A stretch of 64,000 nucleotides of DNA from Atrichornis clamosus (GCA_013400975.1 WBMZ01014156.1:1-64000), one strand, 5' to 3'; numbered from the stretch's first letter, positions 52,309 to 62,790 are shown. The notes: generated by a model not told the origin, from the sequence alone. Program-made: numbers and translations.

Positions 52309-53283
52309 CTTTGTTCTCTCACTGCAAAAAGCAGTGGCTTCATAACCCCATCACTCTTTGGTTAAAAAACTCCTATGCCCGAGGCAAAGTGTTACTGCAC
52401 AGCCACTGATCACCAAGCAGGGGTTTTTTATGCAAGTGGTTGTGGCCTCTTGGAAAAAAACCCTCATTGCCATATCCAAATGTGGTTAGCCAGCACGTGC
52501 CAAAAAAACCCAATAAAAATCTGAGGTGTAAGGGGGATTTTAAAAACAGTTTGTCAGCTCTGGAAGCTCCAGGGAGGTTGTTTCTTACAGCAATGGGCAG
52601 ACAAGGTGTTGATGGTGCTGGCCTGATTTAAAGCATTAGAGCTTTGGAGGGGAGAAGTGTCCAGACTGGGTTGGAGCAGAGGTTCGTGCTTCTGGTCTGA
52701 CCACAGAGAGGCAGGCAGGGCACAGGCAGAGGGGGACACACTTGTCAGCTCTGGGTCATAGCAGTTGGTTAAATTACCTTTTTTATTTTTTTCCTTTTGG
52801 CAGGAATTTTGTGCAAGTCACACCGTGCGCAGTATGAGATGGGGGAGTGATGCGCTCCCAGCCATGGATGCACTGCTGAGTTCCTAACCCAAATCCCAGC
52901 CTTCACCTGGCATTTTTAACAATATCCACATGGCAGGTTCAGGGCATAATGAAAAAATCAGGTTCTGGAAAGCTTAGAGGAGGGCCAGTAAATTAACCCT
53001 TTGAAGGCTGTAGTGTCTTGAACTATAGTTTGTCATTTGTCTTAATCATTGTTGTATGACTGGTTTTTAATAGTTTTTAATACCATTTGGCAAGAGTTGA
53101 TATTTTTTTAAGAGATGGCATCACACATGGTTTTGCTCCTTGTTTTCTGTTGGTGAGTTATATGTGGTGAACCTTTATAGGTAGTGTTTCAGAGTTTCTT
53201 TAAGAGGAGGAAATTATTTTACAGCTGTTAGGTGTATTAAGCAAAAATTAAGACATTCCACTGCATTATACAGTCTGTCTCCT

Positions 53284-53300
53284 AAAAAAAAAAAAAAAAA
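53284..53300 (+). repeat. poly(A) tract, 17 bases
   Basis: Uninterrupted A17 in intergenic DNA. No retroposon body was recognised 5' to it. Confidence 0.9.
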
Positions 53301-53749
53301 GGAAGGGTTGGAATCCTTTTTTCCGTGTTGTATTTGGAAAGAAAGCTCTCCTTAGCCTTTAAAAAAATTCTTATTAACCTTTCTTCTCCCAAGCACTTCC
53401 CAGGTCTCTGGCTGCTACCCTAACTCTCTTCTCCCGGTGTTAGAGCCGGTCACAGTTCCCTCTCATGCACCCTGTGGCTGCCTGTTCCCTCTTTAAATAG
53501 CTCATTGGCAACTGTTCATGCCCAAGCCCTGCAGCCCTGGGATCTCGTGGTTGCCCTCTGGTCTCAGGCCCTTCAGGAATACTGAAACCCATCAGGGAAG
53601 CTCCATCAGTAACTGCAGGACGAGTGGCGCGTAGGTCCATCCGAAAATAAAGCAGTGGTGCCAAGAGCAGAAATCAGCTAATGTGCAAGTAGAAACCGGT
53701 TTGTGTCATGGATTGGCTGAAAAAATGGAAGTTGTGCAGAGACCAGGGA

Positions 53750-53818
53750 AAGGGTGAGTCATTCTTCCTGTACTGGTGAAGAGAAGGGGAAAAGGTGAAT
53801 CGTCCTTCCTGTACTGGT
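53750..53818 (+). repeat. imperfect tandem repeat, 41-bp period, and nearby C12 run
   Basis: A word of the form AGGTGAATCGTCCTTCCTGT occurs twice 41 bases apart, each copy ending TTCCTGTACTGGT. A poly(C) run of 12 follows at 53846-53857. Confidence 0.75.
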
Positions 53819-54299
53819 TTTAGTGTTGGTTGTTTGTGGTCCCCACCCCCCCCCCCCAATTTGCTGCTTTCCTTCTCTATGAAGGTGGATGGAAAACTTC
53901 TTGACAAAAATTAAAAAATAAAGCTGTGCTGGGTTCATACTCAGCAAGCTGCTTTGAAAACCAGTCCCACAGAAATGTTAGTAAATCAGTGATAAGCTAT
54001 GCCCTTTCATAACCAATGTGAAAGAGAACTCAAGTGTCTCAGTGTCCTTGAAAAGAGCAGGAGGACATGGTGGTAAGTCCCACTGCAGTGCTACCTGCAA
54101 AACAGAGGAGGTATGGGAGGCCCAAGGGCTGGAATTGCTGCTGGGCCTGGGCAGGGAGGCTGCTGTGAGAGCTGTGATCAAGGATAGATACTTACCTGTA
54201 TGGCTCATCGCTGTGGAGTTGTGGGTGGGAAAATTAGTGCACAATTATGGACTCTGGTTATGTTACTGTAAAGGTTAATACATACCAGAGTGCCCCCAA

Positions 54300-54390
54300 A
54301 AGTGTTTGTTGGGTTGTTGAACCTCCATCCTTGGAGACATCCAAAACTGCTGAACCAGGCTCCAAGCAACCTGATTTAAGTTGTATTTTG
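54300..54390 (+). mobile_element. degraded CR1 fragment
   Basis: The stretch GTTGAACCTCCATCCTTGGA, then GACATCCAAAACTGC, then CAAGCAACCTGATTTAAG matches the CR1 3' part in which a paragraph of this form precedes the tail. The tail itself is not preserved. Short and diverged. Confidence 0.6.
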
Positions 54391-55801
54391 GATCAGATGT
54401 CCTTTCTGAAACTTGCTATCTTTTGTGTTGGCCACTTTTGGCAACACATTTAGCCCATGGCTACCAGATTCAAGATTATGTAAGCACAGACCATATTAAC
54501 AACTAAATACTGATCAGGACAGTTAAAAATTGCTGATGAAGCTGTAGGAAGATACTACTGGAGTCTGGAAACAGGATGCAAGTTATTACAAAGGTGATGA
54601 GGAAGAAAAACAGGAGTGAAACTATTTCTAAGCAACACTTTTCCTTTATAAAGAGAGTGAAATAAATACTTGTTGCTGAAAAAGAAACCCAAACAAAAAC
54701 AAATAAACAAAGAAAAACAAAATGGAAATAAAAGCAGCTTGTTGTTCCAAACATACCCTTTTGGCTTTCAGACAGCCAACATCAGGGATAGTAACTAGAT
54801 GAACTGAGCATCCAGAAAACCTTCTAAAAAGGAATCTTGAGCAACCGGAGTGGGCTCTGGGACAAATAACCTGAAGGATGTTTCAAATTTGTGAGGAACC
54901 TGAAACAAAGTTCTAAGGATTTTTCTTCCATCTGCTGCTCAGAGAAGCTGTGTTATTTTAGAATTCGGTGCAGAGACTGTGACATCTATCACAGGCCCAG
55001 GAAGATGGAAACCAAGTTTGAGGGTGCCCTCCTGGCTGAAGTCCATAAGGGCAGATGCTTTAGGGATTAATACCACTCCACATGGCAGGGGCTCTCCTGC
55101 AGAATTGCCGAGAAAAAGAGGCAACAAACTTCCCCTCTTAGAGCTGGCTGCTTCCCCTTGAACCAGGCAGAATTTTTGACACTGAAGCATTTAAGTGCTG
55201 TTGGGTGAGTGTCCTGCAAGCCTTTGATTAGAGCGGCGCAGTGCTCATTAGACTGACTTATTTAAACAGCTTTCCAACACAGGAGAAAAGAGAAATAATT
55301 AGAAGTAAACTCTGCATTGCTATTTCAAATATTGTGAGCCATCATTGTTTTGGCAGTCTCTTAACAATGGCATAAATGGGCTGAGTAATGTGACCAAGCG
55401 TCCAGAAAAGCCTTATTCCAGAAAACAAGGATGGTAAATCACATGATGCCCCATGGGATGGGGTGTTTTGCCAAATTACTGCTTCAGGGGAAGTGAGAAC
55501 ACTTTCAGTAACTGGAATGTTGTTTCATCAGTTTCAGATATTCAGGGTTCCCATTGCTGCTTCTTCCCCACCTCCCACCTTGCTATTTTAATTTTTAATT
55601 GGTAATATCTACCAAAGGCTAGTGATTACCTCTATTTGCTGCCAGAGAAGCCTATTTTTTATCTTTTTTAAGAGTTTAAAAAAACCTCACAGGGGAATGG
55701 GAAGGCTCAAGTGCCTCTTTTAACTACCAGCAGACAACCCTGTAGAGTCAAATGCAGTCATCAAGAGCCACTTAAAACAACACCAGGACAGCCTTTCAGT
55801 C

Positions 55802-55882
55802 TGTGTTGAGTTTACCCTAACGCACAAGTCTCTGTTTTGTGCCGTGTGAGACGCAAAACCAAAACACCACCAAACTCAACAC
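55802..55882. repeat. imperfect inverted repeat (hairpin candidate)
   Basis: GTGTTGAGTTT at 55803-55813 pairs with AAACTCAACAC at 55872-55882, an 11-bp perfect stem around a 58-base loop. The loop itself has complementary TTTTG and CAAAA words. A further CAACACGGAG word recurs 32 bases on. No RNA family was recognised. Confidence 0.5.
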
Positions 55883-57211
55883 GGAGAATGTTTTTGGCAT
55901 GGCAGCGCAACACGGAGCGTTTTGTGTTGTGCCTCTAAGACTCGTGTTCAAACCAGCCAGATGGGCCTCTGAGGAGATGTGGCTTTCTCATGCACTGGCA
56001 ACTGGGTTGCACTGAGGACCTGAATTTGTTCACCTCTGTGTAAGTGTTGGCACTTGTGTTGTCCCACAGGAGCTGCCTGGCCCGGCTGTGACAGTCAAAT
56101 ACCCAACACGTGCGCTGGAGCCTGGTGTGTTCCAGGCAAGCAGTGACCACCTCCAAAAGGCTGAAGGTGGATCAACCAGCTTATGTCACCTGTAAAGTAT
56201 TAAAAACATGATTTTGTCCTCCTTACCGTGCACACAGGTTTGTCATGTAATTAATTATATAATGCTTAAATATACTCATAACCATGATCATCTAGGCCAG
56301 ATTGACACAGCAGCACTGTTTTATAGAATGTAGTACTTCTGTATTAACACAGATAAAACAGTTGGGAAGGATTTCTTTTACTGAGACCTTCCTATAAATG
56401 TCTGATTCTGTTTCTTCTGACTGTTTGAGCTCTCTATTCCATCTGCTACCTTCTATGAATTGTGGCTAATAACAGCACCAGTAACAGCTGGACAATTAAT
56501 TCCTTAACAATTGTAAAATGCTCTGGTATCAACAGGATTTTACCATGTATTTCTCCTTGCTGTTTCTAGGTTGAAAATGCTATTCCTTGAAAGTAGCTGA
56601 TTTCTGAATAGAAACAGAAATGGAAAATAGAAATGGAAATTTTGTATCCTATCTCTCCCCTTTCCCCATTTGTTTAATAATAAAGCAGGGACTACAATGA
56701 AATATCTTAATATTAACCCTGGTTAACAGAATCTTGGATAGAGGGAGCCCTCAGGCACACATTTTATAGGTCTTTCCAATAGTAGGTTAAGCAGGATTGG
56801 ACAAAGACCATCACTGCCACATGGGACCTGGTTCTGTCGTGAGCTGCCAGGGGCATTTTCGTTTTCCCTGGACACAGCTGAGGGTAGAGAGACTTTTGGT
56901 TACCAACCTGCCTGTGCCCAGAGGTGCCCACGGTTGCCAACCATTGCATGTGGAGAGGTCTCATGCAGTTTCAAAAAGTCTCAGAGATGGGGTTTTGTCC
57001 TGGCTGTTCAGGCCACATGAGGATATTTAGAGGTTGACTGGTCATGCAGATTTCCTAGCATCTCCAAGCATTTCCAAGCATCTAAAAGTCAGGCCTGATT
57101 TCTTTATATTTAAACATAATCCAAGGAAAATGAGGTACCATTTTCATGAAAACAGTATTTGATAAAAATTACTAATGGAAAATGAAAGAACCATTACAAG
57201 AAATGCATAAA

Positions 57212-57493
57212 TTAATATATACACATTCTTGAACTGCAGTACACCATCAAATCCTGACTTGCTTCCGTGGCTTGGATATTGTACCTGTAGATGCCACAGT
57301 AAAACCAATTAGCTGCTTGGCCATTCAAAGTCCTGAGCTTATGCTGCACCTGTTCAGCCATTCCTTTTAGTGTCTTCCTGCTTTCCCAGCCAATGAACAC
57401 ATGATTCATGCTGAGGGAGAAGCAGCATGGGGCAGGTCCAAACTCATCTGTGTGGGGATCACCCCATATGGAGAGATGCATCTGGGCTGGGAG
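57212..57493 (-). other. unassigned open frame with splice-like borders
   Basis: A - strand frame of 89 codons runs from the ATG at 57481 to 57212, with the same frame open upstream to an acceptor-like TTCTTCTTTCTGAAG whose exon side starts at 57493. Inside it a CTACAG/GTACAA donor-like site at 57284-57285 would define a 209-nt exon. The peptide is rich in aromatic and Cys residues, with FVIGW-like FIGWESRK and NWFYCGIYRYN segments. I do not recognise a family. It lies 0.35 kb downstream of the ARL11 stop codon on the same strand. It could be ARL11 3' UTR sequence with a chance frame, or a relic exon. Confidence 0.25.
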
Positions 57494-57834
57494 CTTCAGA
57501 AAGAAGAAAACTTCTGTCCCTTGTACACATCTCTGTTATAATTCATACTGGTCTGGCAAAAAGCACCCGTGTTGAACTTGTGGACGCACAAGTGCAGTGG
57601 ATGAGTAGAACATGGTGACAGTGGGACAAGCTGCAACCAGTGATGAGAGTCCAAGAGATGGGGCCAAAACTGCTCCATGATGGGAGTTTTGCTCAGAGAT
57701 CCTCGTGGTGGGTTTCGGTGATGAGGAGCTGGGTGTTTCACAGCGTGTGCCAACTGCAGTTCTGCCCATCGTAGGCTGGCATCCTCCATGACAAACCTGC
57801 TGGCAGCGATGTGTGGGAAGGGTCCATCTGAGGT

Positions 57835-58440
57835 TCAGGTTTGCTCTGGTGTTTCCCTCCTCTCCGCCAGCCCTGTGATGGGCTGCTCTTGGGGTAGGGA
57901 GCTCTGCTCTGAGCCCCGCAGCAGCTCTCCCAGGATGGCCAGGACCTCCTGTAGGCCCTGGCCGGTGTGGGCGCTGCACCCCCGGAGCACCCAGCGGTGC
58001 CCTGCCAGCCCCCCCTGCCGCAGCATCTCCCCCAGCTCGGCGGGAGCCAGCGCTCCCGGCACCTCCTGCTTGTTGGCCAGGAGCAGCACGGGGATGCCGG
58101 CCATGCTGGGGTGGCTCAGGGCTTCCTCCAGTGCTGCCATTGCTTCGGACAGCCGGGACATGTCTGTGCTGTCAAGCACGAAGATGAGGGTGTTGATGTC
58201 CTCCAGGTAGTTAGGCCAGCTTCCCCGCAGGTTGTCTTGTCCACCAACATCCCAGAGGGTGAAGGATACGCCGCAGGGTGTTTTCAGAGACTCCACATTG
58301 AATCCCACTGTCGGGCAGGTCTCCACAGCCTGGCCGCTCTTCAGTTTGTACAGAAGGGTGGATTTGCCAGCAAAGTCGAGCCCCAGCATGACAACTCGAG
58401 CATCTCTTTTCCTCCAGCCTTTGGAGATCAGCTTCCCCAT
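57835..58440 (-). CDS. ARL11: ARL11, ADP-ribosylation factor-like GTPase 11
   Basis: Small GTPase of the Arf-like family, 201 residues in one uninterrupted coding exon. Arf-like proteins switch between GDP- and GTP-bound states at membranes. In mammals ARL11 (ARLTS1) is linked to apoptosis, macrophage signalling and tumour suppression. Visible motifs are an N-terminal MGKLISKG with Gly 2 available for myristoylation, the P-loop GLDFAGKS at 20-27, switch I Thr 44 in CPTVGFNVE, WDVGGQ at 63-68, NKQE at 123-126 (Asp of NKxD replaced by Glu, as I recall for human ARL11), and CSA at 155-157. A 30-residue polar tail follows. The start is the ATG at 58440; the frame is open 9 codons further upstream but without an ATG, and a splice acceptor lies there. 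Neighbourhood (next to KPNA3, transcribed towards it) favours ARL11 over its paralogue ARL14, which lies beside KPNA4. Confidence 0.93.
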   Translation of the reverse strand: MGKLISKGWRKRDARVVMLGLDFAGKSTLLYKLKSGQAVETCPTVGFNVESLKTPCGVSFTLWDVGGQDNLRGSWPNYLEDINTLIFVLDSTDMSRLSEAMAALEEALSHPSMAGIPVLLLANKQEVPGALAPAELGEMLRQGGLAGHRWVLRGCSAHTGQGLQEVLAILGELLRGSEQSSLPQEQPITGLAERRETPEQT

Positions 58441-58500
58441 CAAGATACTGCCACAACTGCGGAACAAAAAATGCAGCCAAAAAAAATAGAAAGCAGGCGT
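58441..58500 (-). promoter_or_regulatory. ARL11: ARL11 5' UTR splice acceptor and polypyrimidine tract
   Basis: Read on the - strand, a pyrimidine-rich stretch (TTTCTATTTTTTTTTGG, then TTTTTTGTTCCGCAG) ends in AG at 58457-58458, and the exon begins at 58456 with TTGTGGCAG. Sixteen bases of 5' UTR separate it from the ATG. This fits the mammalian gene, whose coding exon follows a non-coding first exon. That first exon must lie to the right and was not located. Confidence 0.6.
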
Positions 58501-59949
58501 ATTTCCTCAATGAAGCCAGTTAATAACAGAGTGCTCAGTCCTGCCTCTCCGAAAGAGCACCTTAGGTTTGCTGAAGAAAGACACGGGCAGCCTGCTTCGG
58601 CTTCTCTCTGCAGCTAAAATGAGGTGAGAGCTCTGATTTATGAGGTGTGGAGCAGAGCCAGGGAGTGATGTTCAGAACAGCAGTTTCTACACCCCAGCTC
58701 TGCTGCTGCTCACTTCCATTTTCATTCAGGACCCGAAGTGATTGGTGCAAACGACAGCTAACATTTTGCAGGAAGAGGTGGGGAGACAGTGGAGTAAGTT
58801 TCCTCCTCACCACATACATAAATAAATGAGCTTTTTCTCATTGGCTTGTCTAGGAGAAATCCACCCCCGGCTGGACTGGACAAGGAGGAACCCGGCTTTC
58901 AGACCAGGGTTACTCTGGGAATTGCTGAATCACAGCTCACAGGGTGTGGATTTAAAACATCTTGAGCAACAAGACAACAGACAATTTTTCTGCCAGTCTT
59001 ACACTAAAAAGTACAAAACAAATCTCTGTATCATCAGCTTTTACTACCTTTCGTGTAAATGGTAACAACAATTTCAAGAAATGCACACAAGTACTTTTTT
59101 TAAAGTCTCATTGAAATACAAGTCAAAATGCCTTTCATGAGGTGAAAATTCATAACATTCTTTACATCAAAGTATTTACAACATTTTAACTTTTCTAAAT
59201 GAAGCAGTCAGTCCTCCGCAGCTGTGAGAGTATAAAAACCCCTTAAAAGAAAGGAAAACTGCTAAATAAGACAGCACCACTTTTGAACTTTACATGCCAG
59301 AGGCAAAAATGTGCTGCTGCAACAGCTCCCAGACTCGCTTGTGCAAGAGCAGCTGATTACAGCCAGCAGAGTCCCAGCAACCTCAGCATTTATTTACCTT
59401 CTTTATTGGTTGGGTTTTGCTCCTAAAGGGCTGTCAGCCGTATGCAAACCTCACATCACAGCATTAATGCAGAGCTGCTCTCTAGCCACCTTTACTTGAG
59501 AAGGAAATGGGATTCACCTGTGCTTCCCTGGAACTGTGGGGGAACTTTTAACACATCTGTGGGAGGTGCAGTTCCCCCAGCAACAAGCTCCACATGACAG
59601 CTCCATGTCACAAGCCAACATCGCTGGGGATGAAGTTCAGCACAGCACATGGAAGGGACAGTCTGGTCAGTGACTGGGTCACTGCTGCTCACCGAGAGGC
59701 GAATTTCTCCCTCTGGGGGCAAGATGCTTCACTTTTCCATCTTTTAAAGAAAGGAAGATGAATGAGAAGCAATAGAAGAAAGGAGTCTAGCCCAGATAGG
59801 CTGCATGGGATTGTAAAGGGTCCTACAGACCATGTTTTGCAAGATATTTCTGGATAAATGTCTCTCCCATAGTTAACCCACAGAGCTGGCAGCACCAAGA
59901 CCCTCCACAAGCTTTATGGAGCTTGTGGATGTGTAAAACAGGTTTGTGG
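58501..59949. other. probable ARL11 5' intron or flank; no gene recognised
   Basis: Sequence upstream of the ARL11 coding exon. It has mixed base composition and several short open frames on both strands, none with a recognisable family. Confidence 0.5.
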
Positions 59950-60860
59950 AACCATGGAGTCGTAGAACACAGGTTGGAAGGACCTCGAGGATCATGTGGT
60001 CCAACCAACCTTTCATGGCAAAAGCATGGTCTAAAAGAAGCTCAGCACCCTCTCCAGCCAAATCTTATAAGTACCCAATGCTGGGAAATCCACCACTTCC
60101 ATGGGCAGATTATTCCAACAGCTGATTGTTGTCATCGTGAAAAATTGTCCTCTTGTGCACAGTCAAAACCTCCCCAGAAGCAGATTGTATCCATTACTCA
60201 TCTTTCCTATGTGATTCCTTGTTGAAAGAGATTCTGTATCTTCTTTGTAGCCACTCTAAATACTGGAACATGGTGATAAGGTCTTCTATAAGCCTTCTAT
60301 TCTCAAGACTGAACAAACCCAGTTCCCTCAGCCTCTCCTCACATGCCAGGCTTCCCAGTCCTTTGATCATCTTTGTGGCCCTTCTCTGAACCCTCTTCAG
60401 CCTGTCCACAACTTTTTTCTATAGCGGAGACCAAAACTGAGCACAGTATTCTAGGTGTGGCCTGACAAGGGCTGAGTAGAATGGGACAATACCTTCCTTA
60501 TCTCTGCCAGAGATGCCCTTGACGATGCATCCCGTTGGCTTCCCTTGCCACAGCAGCTGCACTGCTCACTCCTATTCACCTGCTTGTCCAGGAGGACTCC
60601 AGGTCCCTTTCCACAGAGCTGCTCCCCAGCTGGGTAGATCCCAGCCTGTGCTGCACTCCTGGATTATGCTTTCCCTGGTGCAACATCTTACACACCTGTC
60701 TTTGTCAAGTTTCATAATGTTCTTGTTAACCCACACCTCCAACCCATCCAGGTGTTCCTGCAGGATGGCTTTCCCTTCTGAAATGCCCTCTATCCTGCTC
60801 AGTTTGGTATCATCAGCAAACTTCATCAGGGTGCACTTGATCCCATCATCCAGACAACTA
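59950..60860 (-). mobile_element. CR1 LINE fragment with reverse-transcriptase C-terminal part and 3' UTR
   Basis: Read on the - strand from about 60860 to 59950. The frame at 60826 begins MKFADDTKLS, the FADD form of the reverse-transcriptase catalytic box used by CR1. A second segment (60409-60194) has VQRRATKMIKG and LRELGLFSLENRRL, the CR1 ORF2 C-terminus. The 3' end carries AGGTCCTTCCAACCTGTGTT. The two coding segments are separated by frame changes and stops, so the copy is dead. At about 0.9 kb it is the longest CR1 in the window. Confidence 0.92.
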
Positions 60861-60944
60861 TCGTCAAGCTTTAGGTTAACTCAAAAGCTAATGGTTATTT
60901 ACAACATTTGTCACAGAGTAATCTAACAGTTTACACCATCATGC

Positions 60945-60974
60945 ATATAAATATATAAATATATATATATATAA
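60945..60974. repeat. AT dinucleotide-rich microsatellite
   Basis: ATATAAATATATAAATATAT continuing into (AT)n, adjacent to the CR1 5' truncation point. Confidence 0.85.
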
Positions 60975-61585
60975 TTGTACAGCATATGCTCACGTGTGAT
61001 CTTTTCTAAACCAGTCCATAAGTCCAAAATGGCAGGAAGCTCTCTAGATGGGGATAAAAAAGAGAACTACGATGTGCAGTGGATTCTGTGCCTTCAGGGG
61101 ACTGTCTGCATATCCTGACGTGTGTGTTGCTGCCTGAGTGTTATCCTTTTGTCCATGTTCTTAATTTTTCAAAATAAGTGTCACACACTGGTGTCTGGCT
61201 CCTCGATCTGCTTGTTCACCATTTTGGGAAGACTTTCCTTCCCATATGTCATTGTCCTTTAAGGTCAGTGTAGTTGGTATTTTTAGACATACCAGTGGGT
61301 GGAGTGAATTGATCTTTTTGTGTTTCTCCTGCCTTTCCTACTGCTCGTCTTCTCCGAGACTTGACAGGCAGCTGTGACACACATCTGTTTCATCTGACCA
61401 GACATTCAGAGTGTCGCAATTTATTTCAAGTAAACTAAGATACAGATAGAGGAAGCAAAGGTGGAGGCTCTACCATTCAATGAATAACAGAGTATTTGAA
61501 ATATGATGTGATGGAGTCTTTGATGGCATCACTCCCTGACATGCTACAGAAGAAGGCTGCTTCCGGAAAAAAACCCAAACAAAAT
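60975..61585. other. no gene recognised
   Basis: Unique-looking sequence between the AT microsatellite and the purine tract. I see nothing identifiable. Confidence 0.55.
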
Positions 61586-61649
61586 AAAGGAAAGAGAAAA
61601 AAAAAAAAAGGAAAAAGAAAAAAAGAAAAAGGAAAAAGAAGAAAGAAAG
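61586..61649 (+). repeat. uninterrupted 64-nt purine tract
   Basis: Sixty-four consecutive A or G bases, mostly A runs separated by G or GG. Such polypurine strands can form triplex or bent structures. A second GAAA-rich stretch follows at 61930-61960. Confidence 0.9.
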
Positions 61650-62499
61650 CCAGCATAAAGGATGCAACTAGGGCACAGTTTTATTCATAATTCCCTCTCA
61701 GGCACAGAATATGGTAATTCATAGGCAAATGGAGGAAACTCTATGTTCTTTTTTCTTTTTACATGCTTACGCCCTATGTATTGAACTGCAGCCTATTTTC
61801 TTTCTTCCTGACAATTATTCCAAATACAGGGTTGAAACTGTTCCTACAGAGTCTGTTCCACCCACAGCGATGTTACAAAAGCATAGTATTTCCAATAAAT
61901 AATATATAGGAGCAATTGCAAGTCTGTTTAAGAAAGAATGAAAGAAAAGAAAGTAGAAGCAGACAAGATGAGCTCTGAGTACATCTATTGCTAGAACAGA
62001 AAGGCCAGATGCTAAATAATTCAGACGTTGTGCTCAGAGACGAGGACAGCCCCTATTCCAGCTATGTCTTCTGTGGACAGAACAAATGGTCTTGTCCTGT
62101 GTTTCACGTCCCCGAATTCTCAGGAGCAATGCTAATTTCATTTATAGTTTCATAGAATTTCAGTCAATTTATTTGTTTGCTGTTTTTTAGGCACGCATTT
62201 CCCTGCTTCCTAGATATTCATCACAAAGAGCAATATTCAGTACTAGTACTATAGGTGAGAATCCCCCCTCCTTCCCATGCCCCTAATACTCCCATAACTG
62301 GGATTTTGTCCTGATCACTATATTCACTGTCATTTGGTCCAACCTGTGCCACCTCTTTGGAAGGCAGCTCCAGGGAGACAACCCTTACGAGAGCCAGGAA
62401 TAACAGGTATAGATCTGGTACTTACTGTAGTGTTCATCCAAATGGCATCTGCTTGGAACAAATAGTAGCTCTCAGTCCAGCGAAGGCAGAGTGTGCCTC
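61650..62499. other. no gene recognised
   Basis: Mixed-composition sequence to the left of the RhoGAP relic. No further feature could be supported. Confidence 0.5.
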
Positions 62500-62790
62500 C
62501 CCATCCAGACTTGCTTGTGTCTCTGAGAAAGGCCACCAATGCCACCCCCAGCCAGCCCTGCCCGTGTTTCCTGCAGGATCTCCTCACTATATCATACATG
62601 GAAGGACCACAGATGGAGGGGATGTTCAGACTCACAGCTGGTGAGAAAGCCTGCTGGGAGCTGAAGGAGGCCCTGGACACAGGTGGATGTCTTGACCTGG
62701 AGAGCCTACTGCTGACGGTCACCTTGAAGGGGATTTCTCCAAGTTTGGCCCGTGAGAGTCCCTTGTGGACCTGCAGGGATCACTGGATTT
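62500..62790 (+). pseudogene. RhoGAP-domain relic (TAGAP/ARHGAP20-like)
   Basis: The + frame from about 62568 to 62729 reads FLQDLLTISYMEGPQMEG, then MFRLTAGEKACWELKEALD, then LDLES. This matches the RhoGAP pattern in which a xDLL...EG(I/M)FR block carries the catalytic arginine finger (Arg at 62628-62630) and is followed by a K-A-C-x-ELKE helix and a xDLE loop. An adjoining frame upstream (62507-62554, CVSEKGHQ...PQP) resembles the preceding loop, so there is a frameshift near 62555-62565. After the Lys at 62729 the frame is lost: one alternative frame gives DFSKFGP, then a stop, then ESLVDL. The domain (normally about 150 residues) is truncated. It most likely derives from a T-cell activation RhoGAP-type gene or its retrocopy. 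The closest member was not determined. Confidence 0.5.

Larger units (their letters stand above)
46896..57200. other. intergenic region between KPNA3 and ARL11; no gene recognised
   Basis: About 10 kb, moderately richer in GC than the introns in places (47.2-48.7 and 51.5-52.8 kb). It contains the degraded CR1 piece, palindrome, hairpin and simple repeats listed separately. The mammalian gene EBPL would be expected here on the + strand. I found neither a CpG island nor a frame with its conserved membrane segments. Open frames up to about 124 codons occur (51495-51943, both strands), but they overlap antisense frames and show no family. Confidence 0.55.

Noticed and set aside
57536..57979. 147-codon - frame overlapping the ARL11 3' end
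   Set aside because: Alternative-frame shadow of ARL11, Pro/Arg-rich from base composition.
58441..58467. Nine-codon N-terminal extension of ARL11
   Set aside because: It would begin at TTG, not ATG, and spans the splice acceptor. The ATG at 58440 gives the expected myristoylated MGKL start.
57967..58617. 216-codon + frame
   Set aside because: Antisense shadow of the GC-rich ARL11 exon. The ARL11 motifs on the other strand explain the open frame.
61470..61690. Lys-rich + frame and Phe-rich - frame
   Set aside because: Translations of the 64-nt purine tract, not genes.
62330..62722. 130-codon - strand frame
   Set aside because: Antisense to the RhoGAP-like segment, which explains the coding-like composition.
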